From Kineosporia rhizophila (GTDB lineage Bacteria > Actinomycetota > Actinomycetes > Actinomycetales > Kineosporiaceae): a stretch of 64,000 bases of DNA. How positions within the stretch are numbered: the first letter of the stretch is position 1; every line of letters begins with the position of its first letter. Below, piece by piece: positions 46,088 through 54,725 of this stretch. The notes under the pieces are model-generated. The model searched no databases, was not told where the DNA came from, and saw only the letters and a program-made list of their open reading frames with translations. The stretch lies in the NCBI RefSeq assembly GCF_021277265.1, contig NZ_JAJSOH010000002.1, positions 1 to 64,000 on the forward strand, read 5' to 3'. The translations under genes were made by a program, and so were the position numbers.

Positions 46088-47245
46088 ATGAATTCACGAC
46101 GTCATCGCCGCCGCTCGACCGCTGCACTGCTCCTCGCCGGGCTTGCGTTCACCGCAGTTGCGGTTCCGCCGGCCTCCGCGGCCACTGCCCCACACCCGCA
46201 CCCCCACCTACAGGCAGACGCCGATGCCATCACGGCCCTCGGGGTCGTCGGGGTGCAGGCAGAGCTGCTCGACCGCGGGAAGCGTTCCCTGGTCACCAGC
46301 GGTGCCGCCGATCAGGCCGGAACCTCGATGCCCCGGCAGGGCTACTTCCGTATCGCCAGCACCCGCAAGTCGCTGACCGCCGTGGTCGTGCTGCAGTTGG
46401 TCGCCGAGGGCCGGCTGGGCATCGACGATCCGGTCGAGAAGTGGCTACCGGGAAGGGTTCGGGGCAACGGCAACGACGGGCGCCGGGTCACCGTGCGGCA
46501 CCTGCTGCAGAACACCAGCGGCCTGCACGACGACCTGCCCGGATACACCAGTCCCACCGAGTACCTCGAGCAGCGGTACGACGTCTACACCCGTGATCAG
46601 CTGATCGACCGGGCGCTGCAGCACCGCCCAGACTTCGCCCCGGGCACCGACTGGTCCTACTCCAACACCGGCTACCTGCTGCTCGACGAGATCGCCGAAC
46701 GGGTCGGCGGCAAACCCTTGCAACAGCTCGTCATACAGCGCATCGCCGGCCCCCTCGGCCTGCGCAGGCTGGTGTGGTCAGGAACTTCACCGTCGTTGCC
46801 CGAGCCGCATCCGCAGGCCTATCAGGAGTTCCCGAACCACGGCTTGGTCGATGTCACCGAGCAGGTCACCACCGATCCGGATGCCGTGCTGGCCACCACG
46901 CACGAGGTCGCCGTCTTCTTCCGGGCCCTGCTCGGGGGCAAGCTCCTGCCCGCTGCCCAGCTGGCGATGATGCGCCGGACGGTGCCGGTCAGCGAAGACA
47001 TCGAACACCTTCTGCCGGGCGCCCGTTACGGTCTCGGGCTGATCAGCCGTCCCCTGTCGTGCGGCGGACTGTACTGGGGCCACGACGGCGGAGACGCCGG
47101 CTTCATCACCGTCACCGGCGCCACCGAGGACGGCAAGCGCAGTGTCGTGCTCACCATGAACACTGCCCTGGGCGGCTCCCTCGAGCAACTGGCCAGCCAG
47201 CAGCAGGCGGCCGACCGACTCGTTGACAACGCCTTGTGCAGCTGA
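46088..47245 (+). CDS. Secreted serine hydrolase (beta-lactamase/DD-peptidase family)
   Basis: A 385-residue class C beta-lactamase-like or DD-carboxypeptidase-like protein with a signal peptide ending near VPPASAAT (residue 34). The three active-site motifs are intact: STRK (Ser 91, Lys 94), YSN (Tyr 191), and HDGG (His 332), the last replacing KTG as in many DD-peptidases and esterases of this family. Substrates could be peptidoglycan stems, beta-lactams or esters. ATG 46088 is used. Confidence 0.9.
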   Translation: MNSRRHRRRSTAALLLAGLAFTAVAVPPASAATAPHPHPHLQADADAITALGVVGVQAELLDRGKRSLVTSGAADQAGTSMPRQGYFRIASTRKSLTAVVVLQLVAEGRLGIDDPVEKWLPGRVRGNGNDGRRVTVRHLLQNTSGLHDDLPGYTSPTEYLEQRYDVYTRDQLIDRALQHRPDFAPGTDWSYSNTGYLLLDEIAERVGGKPLQQLVIQRIAGPLGLRRLVWSGTSPSLPEPHPQAYQEFPNHGLVDVTEQVTTDPDAVLATTHEVAVFFRALLGGKLLPAAQLAMMRRTVPVSEDIEHLLPGARYGLGLISRPLSCGGLYWGHDGGDAGFITVTGATEDGKRSVVLTMNTALGGSLEQLASQQQAADRLVDNALCS

Positions 47246-47530
47246 GCTTGGCCCGCTGCCCGGGCCTGCCCGAAGTCTTCATCCGAGACCCCGCACCTGA
47301 CCGGAACCCACTGATCCGCCGAGTTCTCCGATCAGAGACCCGTCCCCGTCCGCCGCCTGGCCAAGGAGCCTCCAGTGATAAACACCGAGTGCCACCTTGC
47401 GGCCGGTCTGGTCGCAGCCGTCCCGGACCACTGGCCAGGCAGGCCGGCCTACCGAACGGCCGGGCCGAAGCAGCGAACCCTCGTTCGGCGCTGCGAACGT
47501 TCAGGATGTTCGGACCGGTCCGGCGGGAGG

Positions 47531-48340
47531 TCAGACCGAGACCGCAACCGCCCCGAGAACGTCCGCGTAGGCAGCAACGTCCGCCGGATCGTCCGAAAGC
47601 ATCCGGAAGACCACCGCACGGGACATCGCCGCCCGGGCCGGACCGCTCGTCCAGTCGTCGAGGGCCTTGCGCGAGGCGTCGTGCCACAGCACGCTGTCGA
47701 GCACGCACACCGCGTCCGCCCACAGCACCGGCCGCCAGGCCGGGGCGAAATCGATGACGACCGGGGCCCGGTTCGCATCCAGCAGAACGTTCCCGGCCAG
47801 GTCGGCATGAACCAACTGGTCCCGCCCGATCGTGTTCTCCTGGTCGGCGGCCGCCAGAGCGCGTTCGACCAGTTCCGTCACCTCGGGCCGCCCTTCGGGC
47901 ACCGGTGCCTCCCCGAAGGCGACCCGCTCCGCCCGGGCCCAGCGATCGGTGCGCTCGGGCAACCGGACCGGGCGCTGCGGAACCAGCGAGGCCAGCCGGG
48001 CGTGCAGCAGGTGCCCGGCCGCGATGGTGACGTCCAGATCCTGACAAGCCACCGAGCCGGGCTCGTAACGGCTGGCCGCCCAGCCCTCGACCACCCAGGC
48101 CCCGTCGCGGGCCGGGACCGGCACGGCCACCCGCAGGTCCTGCGGATGCCGGGCCGGGTCCACGTCGAGCCGAACGGCCAGCCGGGCCAGCAACGGGCTC
48201 AGCCAGTCCTGGATCAGCGCGTCGCGCTCGGGGCTGAGCACCAGGTCACCGGCGCGCACGCTGCGCCCCTGACCGCCGGGCAGCGGCTCGAGGTCTTCGG
48301 GAACGGCGAACAGGTCCAGTACGTGAGGGGAGGGACGCAC
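47531..48340 (-). CDS. Aminoglycoside-phosphotransferase-like kinase (TIGR02569 type)
   Basis: A 269-residue protein of the actinobacterial TIGR02569 group within the APH/choline kinase fold. QLVHADLAGNVLLD is the catalytic loop (HxD..N) and VVIDFAPAW replaces the DFG-like metal site. The N-terminal GGQGRSVRAGDLVLSP stands for the nucleotide loop. The real substrate of this group is unknown, so antibiotic resistance should not be assumed. Confidence 0.85.
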   Translation of the reverse strand: MRPSPHVLDLFAVPEDLEPLPGGQGRSVRAGDLVLSPERDALIQDWLSPLLARLAVRLDVDPARHPQDLRVAVPVPARDGAWVVEGWAASRYEPGSVACQDLDVTIAAGHLLHARLASLVPQRPVRLPERTDRWARAERVAFGEAPVPEGRPEVTELVERALAAADQENTIGRDQLVHADLAGNVLLDANRAPVVIDFAPAWRPVLWADAVCVLDSVLWHDASRKALDDWTSGPARAAMSRAVVFRMLSDDPADVAAYADVLGAVAVSV

Positions 48341-48491
48341 CCCCCGAGAGTATCCAGACCGATTGATGACGCGAGTGCGACCAAAGCGGGAACGTCACCG
48401 GAGCGCGGATGGGACTTGGGAGGGACGCGCGGTCAGGGCCGCACGCGACAGCTTTGGGGTATCCCGTTCCGGCAGCGAAGGACGAAAAGCC

Positions 48492-49211
48492 ATGGCTCGC
48501 AGCACACGCATCGTCGTCACCGGCCTCACCGCCGGCGCGCTCGGCATCGGCGGCCTGCTCCTGGCCGTCAACTCCGCCCAGGCCTCCCCCACCCCGTCCA
48601 CCGCCGACGTCCACCAGGTGTCCTGCTTCGGCACCCCGGCCACCCTGGTCGGCACCGCCCGGGCCGACCAGCTCACCGGCACCGATGGCCCCGACGTCAT
48701 CGCGGGCCTGGGCGGCAACGACACCATCGAGGGCCTGGACGGCGACGACATCATCTGCGGCGGACCGGGCGACGACACCGTGCGCGGCAGCTCCGGGGAC
48801 GACTCGATCGACGCGGGCCGCGGCGACGACCAGGTCGTCGGCGGCCAAGGCGCCGATCTGGTCGAGGGCGGCGACGGATCCGACGTGCTGGCCGGCGAGG
48901 CCGACGACGACATCCTGAGCGGCGGCGCCGGGAACGACCGGCTCACCGGCGGCCAGGGCAACGACGTGCTCAACGGCGAGGGCGACGACGACTCCCTCGA
49001 CGGCGGTCCGGGGGCCGACGCCGCGATGGACGAGAGCGGCCGCAACCTGATCCGGGGCGGTCCCGGCGACGACATGCTGATGGGCGGCGACCAGGCCGAC
49101 GAACTACAGGGCGGAACCGGCGACGACATCATCGCCGGCGGCAAGGGCCACGACACCATCACCGGCGGCCCCGGCCGCAACGAGACCTACCAGGACACCG
49201 CCACCGCCTGA
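48492..49211 (+). CDS. Small secreted RTX-repeat calcium-binding protein
   Basis: A 239-residue protein with a Sec signal (GLTAGALGIGGLLLAVNSAQAS) followed almost wholly by RTX nonapeptide repeats from about residue 60, such as GGNDTIEGL, GGPGDDTVRG, GGAGNDRLTGG and GGTGDDIIAGG, which form calcium-binding beta rolls. There is no enzyme domain. A Cys pair (CFG and ICGG) could form a disulfide. Sec export rather than the type I system of Gram-negatives is expected. ATG 48492 follows GAAGGA. Confidence 0.88.
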   Translation: MARSTRIVVTGLTAGALGIGGLLLAVNSAQASPTPSTADVHQVSCFGTPATLVGTARADQLTGTDGPDVIAGLGGNDTIEGLDGDDIICGGPGDDTVRGSSGDDSIDAGRGDDQVVGGQGADLVEGGDGSDVLAGEADDDILSGGAGNDRLTGGQGNDVLNGEGDDDSLDGGPGADAAMDESGRNLIRGGPGDDMLMGGDQADELQGGTGDDIIAGGKGHDTITGGPGRNETYQDTATA

Positions 49212-49247
49212 CTCCACACGCCATGGCCTCGGACAAGCCGTAGTAAG

Positions 49248-49262
49248 ATCGGATAATCCGAT
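49248..49262. promoter_or_regulatory. Palindromic operator/promoter of vapBC45
   Basis: ATCGGAT-A-ATCCGAT is a perfect inverted repeat and contains GATAAT (49252-49257), a -10-like hexamer. It is about 190 bp before the vapB start and is a likely autoregulatory site for the antitoxin complex. Confidence 0.55.
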
Positions 49263-49453
49263 ACTGGCCTCGGGGGTGCGGTTTAATGGACAGTGCAGCA
49301 GCGACCGAAGACCCGTCAGCAGACGGCGGCAAGTGGGTGCGGGCTCAACTGCGCAGACACGCGCCGGACGCTCGGCACGCTCGCCGGCGAATACTGGACC
49401 GGTCCGCCCCGGACAGAATCCGCTACTTGCCGAGAGGGAAGGGCCCGACGTCG

Positions 49454-50179
49454 ATGAACGATCTCTCGGACGAACGCTTCTCCCTTCCCCTCTACACGGT
49501 GGCCGAAGCTTCCAGGTACCTGGGCGTCAGCAACTCCACCTTCCGCTCCTGGGCCCAGAGCCATCGTCGGCCGGCGGAGACCGGTGAGCAGCAGAACGTG
49601 CCCGCCGCGGTCACCAGGATTCCGGTGGAGGGGCGGGGATCGGCCAGTGTCCCGTTCATCGGCTTGGCCGAGGGCCTCGTCCTGGCCGGCATCCGTAAGT
49701 CCGGAGTGCCGCTGCAGCGGATCAGGCCGGCTCTGGATCAGCTCCGGACAGAGTTCGGGATGGACCATGTCCTGGCCTCCCGGCGCCTCTACACCGACGG
49801 CGCGGAGGTGCTGTACGACTTCGGCCGGCACAGCAAGGATCCCGAAGATGCCTCGGCCCTCAGGCAACTCGTCGTGGTCCGTCATGGTCAGCGGGCCTTC
49901 ACCGAGGTCGTCGCGCAGTACCTCCAGCAGATCGAGTTCGCGTCCGACGACTTCGCACAGCTCATACGTCTGCCCCGGTTCGGCAGCGCCAAAGTGGTGG
50001 CTGCCCCAGGTCGAAACTTCGGCCAGCCGACTTTTCAACGGGGCGGAGCCCGCCTGGAAGATGTGCTTGGGCTGTTCTGGGCCGGAGAGTCCCTGGCCAC
50101 GGTGTCAGCCGAGTACGGCGTCCCCGAAGACGAACTGGAAGACGCGGTCCGCGCAGCGTCCCGCCCCACGGCCGCGTGA
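49454..50179 (+). CDS. vapB45: VapB45-like antitoxin with DUF433 domain
   Basis: A 241-residue protein with an N-terminal MerR/excisionase-like helix-turn-helix (LYTVAEASRYLGVSNSTFRSW), a middle domain, and a C-terminal DUF433 (FQRGGARLEDVLGLFWAGES, then VSAEYGVPEDELEDAVRAA). This is the layout I know for VapB45 of Mycobacterium tuberculosis. It should neutralise the PIN toxin encoded next and repress the operon. An in-frame ATG at 49286 would add 56 residues, but those codons have weak GC bias, so 49454 is preferred. The stop overlaps the toxin GTG by four bases. Confidence 0.83.
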   Translation: MNDLSDERFSLPLYTVAEASRYLGVSNSTFRSWAQSHRRPAETGEQQNVPAAVTRIPVEGRGSASVPFIGLAEGLVLAGIRKSGVPLQRIRPALDQLRTEFGMDHVLASRRLYTDGAEVLYDFGRHSKDPEDASALRQLVVVRHGQRAFTEVVAQYLQQIEFASDDFAQLIRLPRFGSAKVVAAPGRNFGQPTFQRGGARLEDVLGLFWAGESLATVSAEYGVPEDELEDAVRAASRPTAA

Positions 50180-50589
50180 GCCGGAGAGCGCCCCGACTAC
50201 CTCACGTTTTCGTAGACCGCAGTCTGGGGCGGATTCTCGTGCCCCAGCTTCTCCGCGAGGCTGGTGTCCAGCTCACCACGCTCGCCGAGTACTACGGCAT
50301 ACCCCAGGACGAGGGCGTGGAAGATGTCACATGGATCGCGGAGGCCGCTCAGCAGGGCTGGATCCTGTTCATGAAGGACGACCGGATCCGTCGCCGACCC
50401 GCGGAGCGGGCAATGATCCACCAGCATCAGGCCCGGTGTTTCTGCCTCGCCAACGCCAATCTGCGTTCGAGTGAGATGGCCCAGTGCTACCTGCGGAACC
50501 TGCCGGCCATAGCCCGGGCCGGTGCTCAGCCCGGGCCCTTCCTCTACTCCGTCCAGGCCGGCCGCATCGAAAAGCTCGCGATCAGCTGA
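50176..50589 (+). CDS. vapC45: VapC45-like PIN-domain toxin
   Basis: A 137-residue PIN-like protein of the VapC45/DUF5615 type. FVDRSLGRILVPQLLREAG carries the first acidic site, DEGVEDVTWIAEAAQQGWILFMKDDRIRR the later acidic residues, and CFCLANANLRSSEMAQCYL the C-terminal half. PIN toxins cut RNA in a metal-dependent way. GTG 50176 overlaps the antitoxin stop (GTGA). Its last eight bases overlap the end of the convergent membrane protein gene. Confidence 0.83.
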   Translation: MSRRAPRLPHVFVDRSLGRILVPQLLREAGVQLTTLAEYYGIPQDEGVEDVTWIAEAAQQGWILFMKDDRIRRRPAERAMIHQHQARCFCLANANLRSSEMAQCYLRNLPAIARAGAQPGPFLYSVQAGRIEKLAIS

Positions 50590-50920
50590 AGCCCACGCTC
50601 CGGGTGGCTCCGGCGCCCAGCACCCCCGCCATACCGGCGCTGGCCAGGGCCGCGCGCCGGTATTCGGGAGAGATGGTGGCCAGGGCGAGCATGCTGGCGG
50701 CGTGGAGGCCGTCGATCCGGCCGGACCAGCGGGCGGCCTGGGTGGGCGCGGCGCTGATGGCCACGGCCTGCAGCACATGACGGGCGCCCAGCACCCGGGC
50801 GGCGACGACCGCACCCGGTAGATCCGGGTCGGCCCCGGTCAGCGCCAGGACGCGGCGCGGCTGCCAGAGCAGCGCAGCCCCGAAGGCCGCCCCCGTCAGC
50901 GCGACGACCCCGGGCCTCAT
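50582..50920 (-). CDS. Small membrane protein downstream of SDR
   Basis: A 112-residue protein, Ala/Gly-rich, with three or four weakly hydrophobic helices (VVALTGAAFGAALLW, VLGARHVLQAVAIS, GLHAASMLALATIS). The family is not recognised. ATG 50920 overlaps the stop of the SDR gene (ATGA), so they are cotranscribed and translationally coupled. Confidence 0.68.
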   Translation of the reverse strand: MRPGVVALTGAAFGAALLWQPRRVLALTGADPDLPGAVVAARVLGARHVLQAVAISAAPTQAARWSGRIDGLHAASMLALATISPEYRRAALASAGMAGVLGAGATRSVGFS

Positions 50921-52092
50921 GCAGCGCCCAGCCGGCGGCGGGCATCGGTGACCATGCCGCCGATCTTGCCAGTTGCCCGGGTGCCGATGTCGATCAGGCT
51001 CGCGCCCAGGTTGCTGGCGGCCGGGCCGAGCGTGCCGCCGGCCGCGGCCGAGAGCTCACCGAACCGGTGGGCCACCCACTGCTGCTTGCTCCAGGTGCGG
51101 GCCTGGTCGTCGAAGATGCCGTGCGAGCCGAAGTCGCGCCCGCCCGGGCCGTCGGCCGGCTCCCACAGGTTGGTCGGCTGGTCGGCGGGCCGCGGGTCGG
51201 GGGTCTGCTGCGAGTCGAAGCCGGTGCGCACCAGGTAACGGTCGAGCACGGCCGGGATCAGGGCGTTGCCCAGGATGGTCTTGGCCGCGCCGGTTCCCAC
51301 CCAGTACTCGCGGCGCTGCGGGTGGTCGGCCGCGAACAGCACCGCGCGGGCCGCCACCTCGGGCTGGTAGATCGGGGGCACCGGCTGGGCCTGCTTCGGC
51401 AGCCGGGAGAGCACCCAGGAGAACTGGGGGGTGTTCACCGCGGGCATCTGCACCATCGTGGTGCTGATCCCGCTGCCCTCCTGCAGCAGCTCGATGCGCA
51501 GCGACTCGTGGAAGCCCTGCACCGCGTGCTTGGCCGCGCAGTAGGCGCTCTGCAGCGGGATCCCCCGGTAGGCCAGGGCCGAGCCGATCTGGACGATCGT
51601 GCCCCGGTCGCGGGCCTTCATCAGCCGCAGCGCCGCCTGGGTGCCGTAGACCGTGCCCAGGTAGGTGACCTCGGTGACCCGCCGCACCTCCTCGGCGCTG
51701 ATCTCGGCGAAGCGGGCGAAGACCGAGGAGAACGCCGAGTTCACCCAGATGTCCACCGGTCCCAGTTCGGCCTCGGCCCGGTCGGCGGCCGCGTTCACGG
51801 CCTCCGGGTCGGCCACGTCGACCGGGATGACCAGCGGCACGCCCCCGGCCTCGCGCACCTCGCGGGCCGCGCCCTCCAGACCGGTCTCACCCCGGGCCAG
51901 GAGCGCCACCTTCGCCCCGCGGGCGGCGAAGGCCACCGCGGTGGCCCGGCCGATCCCGGCGCTCGCCCCGGTGACCACGACGACAGGCGGATTCTTCCCA
52001 GATACGACGGAGGACATGGTGATCAGTGATGCAGGGGCCCGGCCGCCCTGCAAGTCGACCCGCCCGCCCGCGATGCCCTCCCAAGTCGCCAC
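50917..52092 (-). CDS. Short-chain dehydrogenase/reductase with C-terminal extension
   Basis: A 391-residue SDR. VVVTGASAGIGRATAVAFA is the cofactor loop, the catalytic residues are in IGSALAYRG and YCAAKHAVQGF. An extra about 100 residues follow the SDR core (ADQPTNLWEPADGPGGRDFG and a helical tail GASLIDIGTRATGKIGGMV), as in the actinobacterial branch with this extension. GTG 52092 has AAGGA five bases upstream; ATG 52017 (MSSVVSGKNPP) is the more usual protein start but has no ribosome-binding site. It diverges from another SDR. Confidence 0.85.
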   Translation of the reverse strand: MATWEGIAGGRVDLQGGRAPASLITMSSVVSGKNPPVVVVTGASAGIGRATAVAFAARGAKVALLARGETGLEGAAREVREAGGVPLVIPVDVADPEAVNAAADRAEAELGPVDIWVNSAFSSVFARFAEISAEEVRRVTEVTYLGTVYGTQAALRLMKARDRGTIVQIGSALAYRGIPLQSAYCAAKHAVQGFHESLRIELLQEGSGISTTMVQMPAVNTPQFSWVLSRLPKQAQPVPPIYQPEVAARAVLFAADHPQRREYWVGTGAAKTILGNALIPAVLDRYLVRTGFDSQQTPDPRPADQPTNLWEPADGPGGRDFGSHGIFDDQARTWSKQQWVAHRFGELSAAAGGTLGPAASNLGASLIDIGTRATGKIGGMVTDARRRLGAA

Positions 52093-52148
52093 CGACGTCC
52101 TTGATTGTCAGGCTGACCGGGACCGTTCGACCACGAGACGAGGCGTTC

Positions 52149-53000
52149 ATGCAGGCACCACCGGTAGTCCTGATCACCGGCGCGAGCGGCGGGATCGGCA
52201 CCGCCGTCGCCCTGGCCTACGCCGAGCGCGGGGCCTCGCTCCTCCTCACCGCCCGCTCCGCCGGCGAACTGGAGAATCTGGCCGAGCGCTGCCGAAAGGT
52301 GGGCGGCCGGGCCCTCACCCAGGTCGTGGACGTCAGCGACAGCGCGGCGGTGGGTAGTGCCGTGGACCGGGCCGTGCAGGAGTTCGGTGGCCTGGACGTG
52401 GTGGTCCACACCGCCGCAGTGGTGGCTTACGGCAGGCTCACCGAGGTACCTAGGCACGTCTGGGAACGGGTGGTCGACGTCGGCGTGCACGGCACCGCCA
52501 ATGTGGCGCGTGAGTCGCTGCGCGTCTTCGAGCCGGCGAAAAGCGGCAGCCTGGTGATCATCGGGTCGGTGCTGGGGCAGATCACCGCCCCGCGCATGGG
52601 CGCGTACGCCACCTCGAAGTGGGCCGTGCACGGGCTGGCTCGCACCCTGCAGCAGGAAGCCCGCAAGACTCCCGAGGTGCACGTGGCACTGGTGTCGCCC
52701 GGCGGGATCGACACGCGCATCTACCGGATGGCCGCCACCTACGTGGGCCGGGCCGGCTCGCCTCCCCCGCCGGTGCTCAGCCCTGAGGCGGTGGCCCGCA
52801 AGGTGCTGCGGGTGGTGGACAAGCGCCGCCACAACGCCGCGGTGGGCCCGTTCAACCCTCTGATGCGGCTCGGATTCACCGTTGTGCCAAGGCTTTACGA
52901 CGTCCTGGTGGGCCCCCTGTTCAATCTCCTGGCCCTGGCCCGCAAGCCGAGCCCGGCGAGCGAGGGCAACGTGTTCCGCGCTACTGAAGACGTCGACTAG
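52149..53000 (+). CDS. Short-chain dehydrogenase/reductase
   Basis: A 283-residue SDR of the same branch as its divergent neighbour. VVLITGASGGIGTAVALAYAERG is the cofactor site and the catalytic residues are in IIGSVLGQ and YATSKWAVHG. A short basic tail follows the core. The substrate is unknown. ATG 52149 follows GACGAGG. The 3' end overlaps ribonuclease Z by 20 bp. Confidence 0.87.
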   Translation: MQAPPVVLITGASGGIGTAVALAYAERGASLLLTARSAGELENLAERCRKVGGRALTQVVDVSDSAAVGSAVDRAVQEFGGLDVVVHTAAVVAYGRLTEVPRHVWERVVDVGVHGTANVARESLRVFEPAKSGSLVIIGSVLGQITAPRMGAYATSKWAVHGLARTLQQEARKTPEVHVALVSPGGIDTRIYRMAATYVGRAGSPPPPVLSPEAVARKVLRVVDKRRHNAAVGPFNPLMRLGFTVVPRLYDVLVGPLFNLLALARKPSPASEGNVFRATEDVD

Positions 53001-53892
53001 GCACCGCAACCGTCTGCAGATCGTGCGCCACCACGACGTCGGGATGAATGGCCCCGGCCTCCTTGGCGTGCTCGTCCAGATCTCCGTAACGTGAGGAGAA
53101 ATGGGTGAGCACGAGACGCCGAACCCCTGCCTCCACCGCCAGTGTGGCCGCCTGCCGGGCGGTGAGATGCAGGTTCTCCTCGGCCAGGGCGGCCTCGGCC
53201 TCCACGTAGGTGGCCTCGACGACCAGCAGGTCACACCCCTGCGCGAGAGCCAGAGCCCCGTCGCACACCGCCGTGTCCATGATCACGGCGATGCGCTGAC
53301 CGGGCCGGGGAACACTCACGTCGTCGAGCGAGACCCCGCGAATCTGCTCACCCCGCTGCAACCTTCCGATCTCCGGACCCCAGACCCCGCGCTCGCGAGC
53401 CTGTTCCGGCACCACCCGCCGCCCGTCGTCCTCGACGAACCGGTAGCCCACCGTGGGTACCCCGTGCTTCAGAGGTGCCGTCCAGACGCCCCACTCGTTC
53501 AGCCGCATCACCTCGACCAGGCCGTCCGAAGGCGCGGGGACCCACCGGTGCAGCGGTACATCGCCTCGGGTGGCGAATCGGGTGAGCAGATCGAGCCGTT
53601 CCAGCGCGGCCTCCGGCGCCACGATCGGCAGCGGGCCGACCGCCCCGTCCAGCCGCCGCCGGTTGAGGAAACCGGGCACGCCGTAGGTGTGGTCGCCGTG
53701 CTCGTGGGTCAGGCACAGGGCCGAGACCCGCGAACTGGCCGCGCTGGCCCGCAGCATCTGTCGCTGGGTGCCCTCGCCGCAGTCGACCAGGACACTGACC
53801 TCGCCCAGCCGCACCAGCGTGGCCACGTGATTGCGCTCGCGGGTGGGCACCTGGCACGAGGTGCCCAACGCAACGATCTCCCTGCGGCCCAT
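52981..53892 (-). CDS. rnz: Ribonuclease Z
   Basis: A 303-residue metallo-beta-lactamase-fold RNase Z, the normal bacterial length. It trims the 3' ends of tRNA precursors. LTHEHGDHTYG is the HxHxDH metal site; IMDTAVCDGA, VVEATYVE, HLTARQAATLA, and VLTHFSSRYGD follow in the right order. ATG 53892 gives MGRREIVALGTSCQVPTR, the usual start. It converges on the SDR gene. Confidence 0.95.
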   Translation of the reverse strand: MGRREIVALGTSCQVPTRERNHVATLVRLGEVSVLVDCGEGTQRQMLRASAASSRVSALCLTHEHGDHTYGVPGFLNRRRLDGAVGPLPIVAPEAALERLDLLTRFATRGDVPLHRWVPAPSDGLVEVMRLNEWGVWTAPLKHGVPTVGYRFVEDDGRRVVPEQARERGVWGPEIGRLQRGEQIRGVSLDDVSVPRPGQRIAVIMDTAVCDGALALAQGCDLLVVEATYVEAEAALAEENLHLTARQAATLAVEAGVRRLVLTHFSSRYGDLDEHAKEAGAIHPDVVVAHDLQTVAVPSRRLQ

Positions 53893-54040
53893 GCGCCGAA
53901 CTATCCGATCCGGACCGGGGCACCGTCGTGGCCCGGTCCGGCCGACACGAGCCCGGAGACTGGGAGAGTCATCGCCATGCGGTCAACCCTAGATCCCGAA
54001 CCGCTCTCGATCACCCTAAGCCGGACGTAAAGTTCGACCG

Positions 54041-54712
54041 GTGACGATCGTTCTCGAACTGCCGTTCACCGGCTCCTGGCTGGTGCAGAACAGCCCGGCC
54101 GAGCGGGTGCCCAGCCACGGCACCGACCGGCTCGGGAGCCGGTACGCCATCGATTTCGTGGCCGTGGACGAACGGCACCGCAGCGCGTCCCGGCGCACCT
54201 GGCGCACCCTGCTGGCCAGTGAACCCCCAGAACTGTTCCACGCTTTCGGCCGACCGGTGCTCGCGCCGATCGCCGGGCGGGTGGTGAGGGCCCACGACGG
54301 GGAGCCGGACCACGAGGCCCGCCGGTCCCAGCTCACGCTCATCCCCTACGCCCTGGGCCAGGCCCGGCGTCTCGCCCAGGGCCCGGCCGCCGTCGCGGGC
54401 AACCACCTGATCGTCGAAATCACCCCCACCGGGCCCTACCTCGCCCTGGTACACCTGAGGCGGGGGTCGCTACGGGTGGCCGAAGGTGAACGGATCGGCG
54501 TTCACCAGCATCTGGCCGACTGCGGCAACTCCGGCAACTCCACCCAGCCGCATCTGCACCTGCAGGTCAGCGACCGCCTCGACCTCGGCACCGCGCTGGG
54601 CGTCCCCATCCTGTTCCGCCGTTTCACCGAGACCCGGCGGCCGGGCACGACCGCTCAGGTCCGGCACAACGCCCTGCCCACGGAACGGGCAGTGATCGGC
54701 CCGGCCGGCTGA
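54041..54712 (+). CDS. M23-like peptidase, soluble paralogue
   Basis: A 223-residue M23/LytM-type protein similar to residues 80-272 of the membrane M23 protein at 5903-6721. SHGTDRLGSRYAID and QPHLHLQV hold the putative zinc ligands, with GNHLIVEI and CGNSGNSTQPH between. No signal peptide or membrane segment is seen, which is odd for a peptidoglycan hydrolase and suggests either an intracellular role or an unrecognised export route. GTG 54041 has only a weak ribosome-binding site. Confidence 0.8.
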   Translation: MTIVLELPFTGSWLVQNSPAERVPSHGTDRLGSRYAIDFVAVDERHRSASRRTWRTLLASEPPELFHAFGRPVLAPIAGRVVRAHDGEPDHEARRSQLTLIPYALGQARRLAQGPAAVAGNHLIVEITPTGPYLALVHLRRGSLRVAEGERIGVHQHLADCGNSGNSTQPHLHLQVSDRLDLGTALGVPILFRRFTETRRPGTTAQVRHNALPTERAVIGPAG

Positions 54713-54725
54713 GCCGCGTCAGGAC

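Noticed and set aside
47531-48340. Aminoglycoside resistance gene
   Set aside because: The fold is shared, but the sequence fits the actinobacterial TIGR02569 group, which has no known link to resistance.
48660-49180. Repeats in this stretch as a CRISPR or DNA satellite
   Set aside because: They are degenerate codons for protein-level RTX nonapeptides, not identical DNA repeats with spacers.
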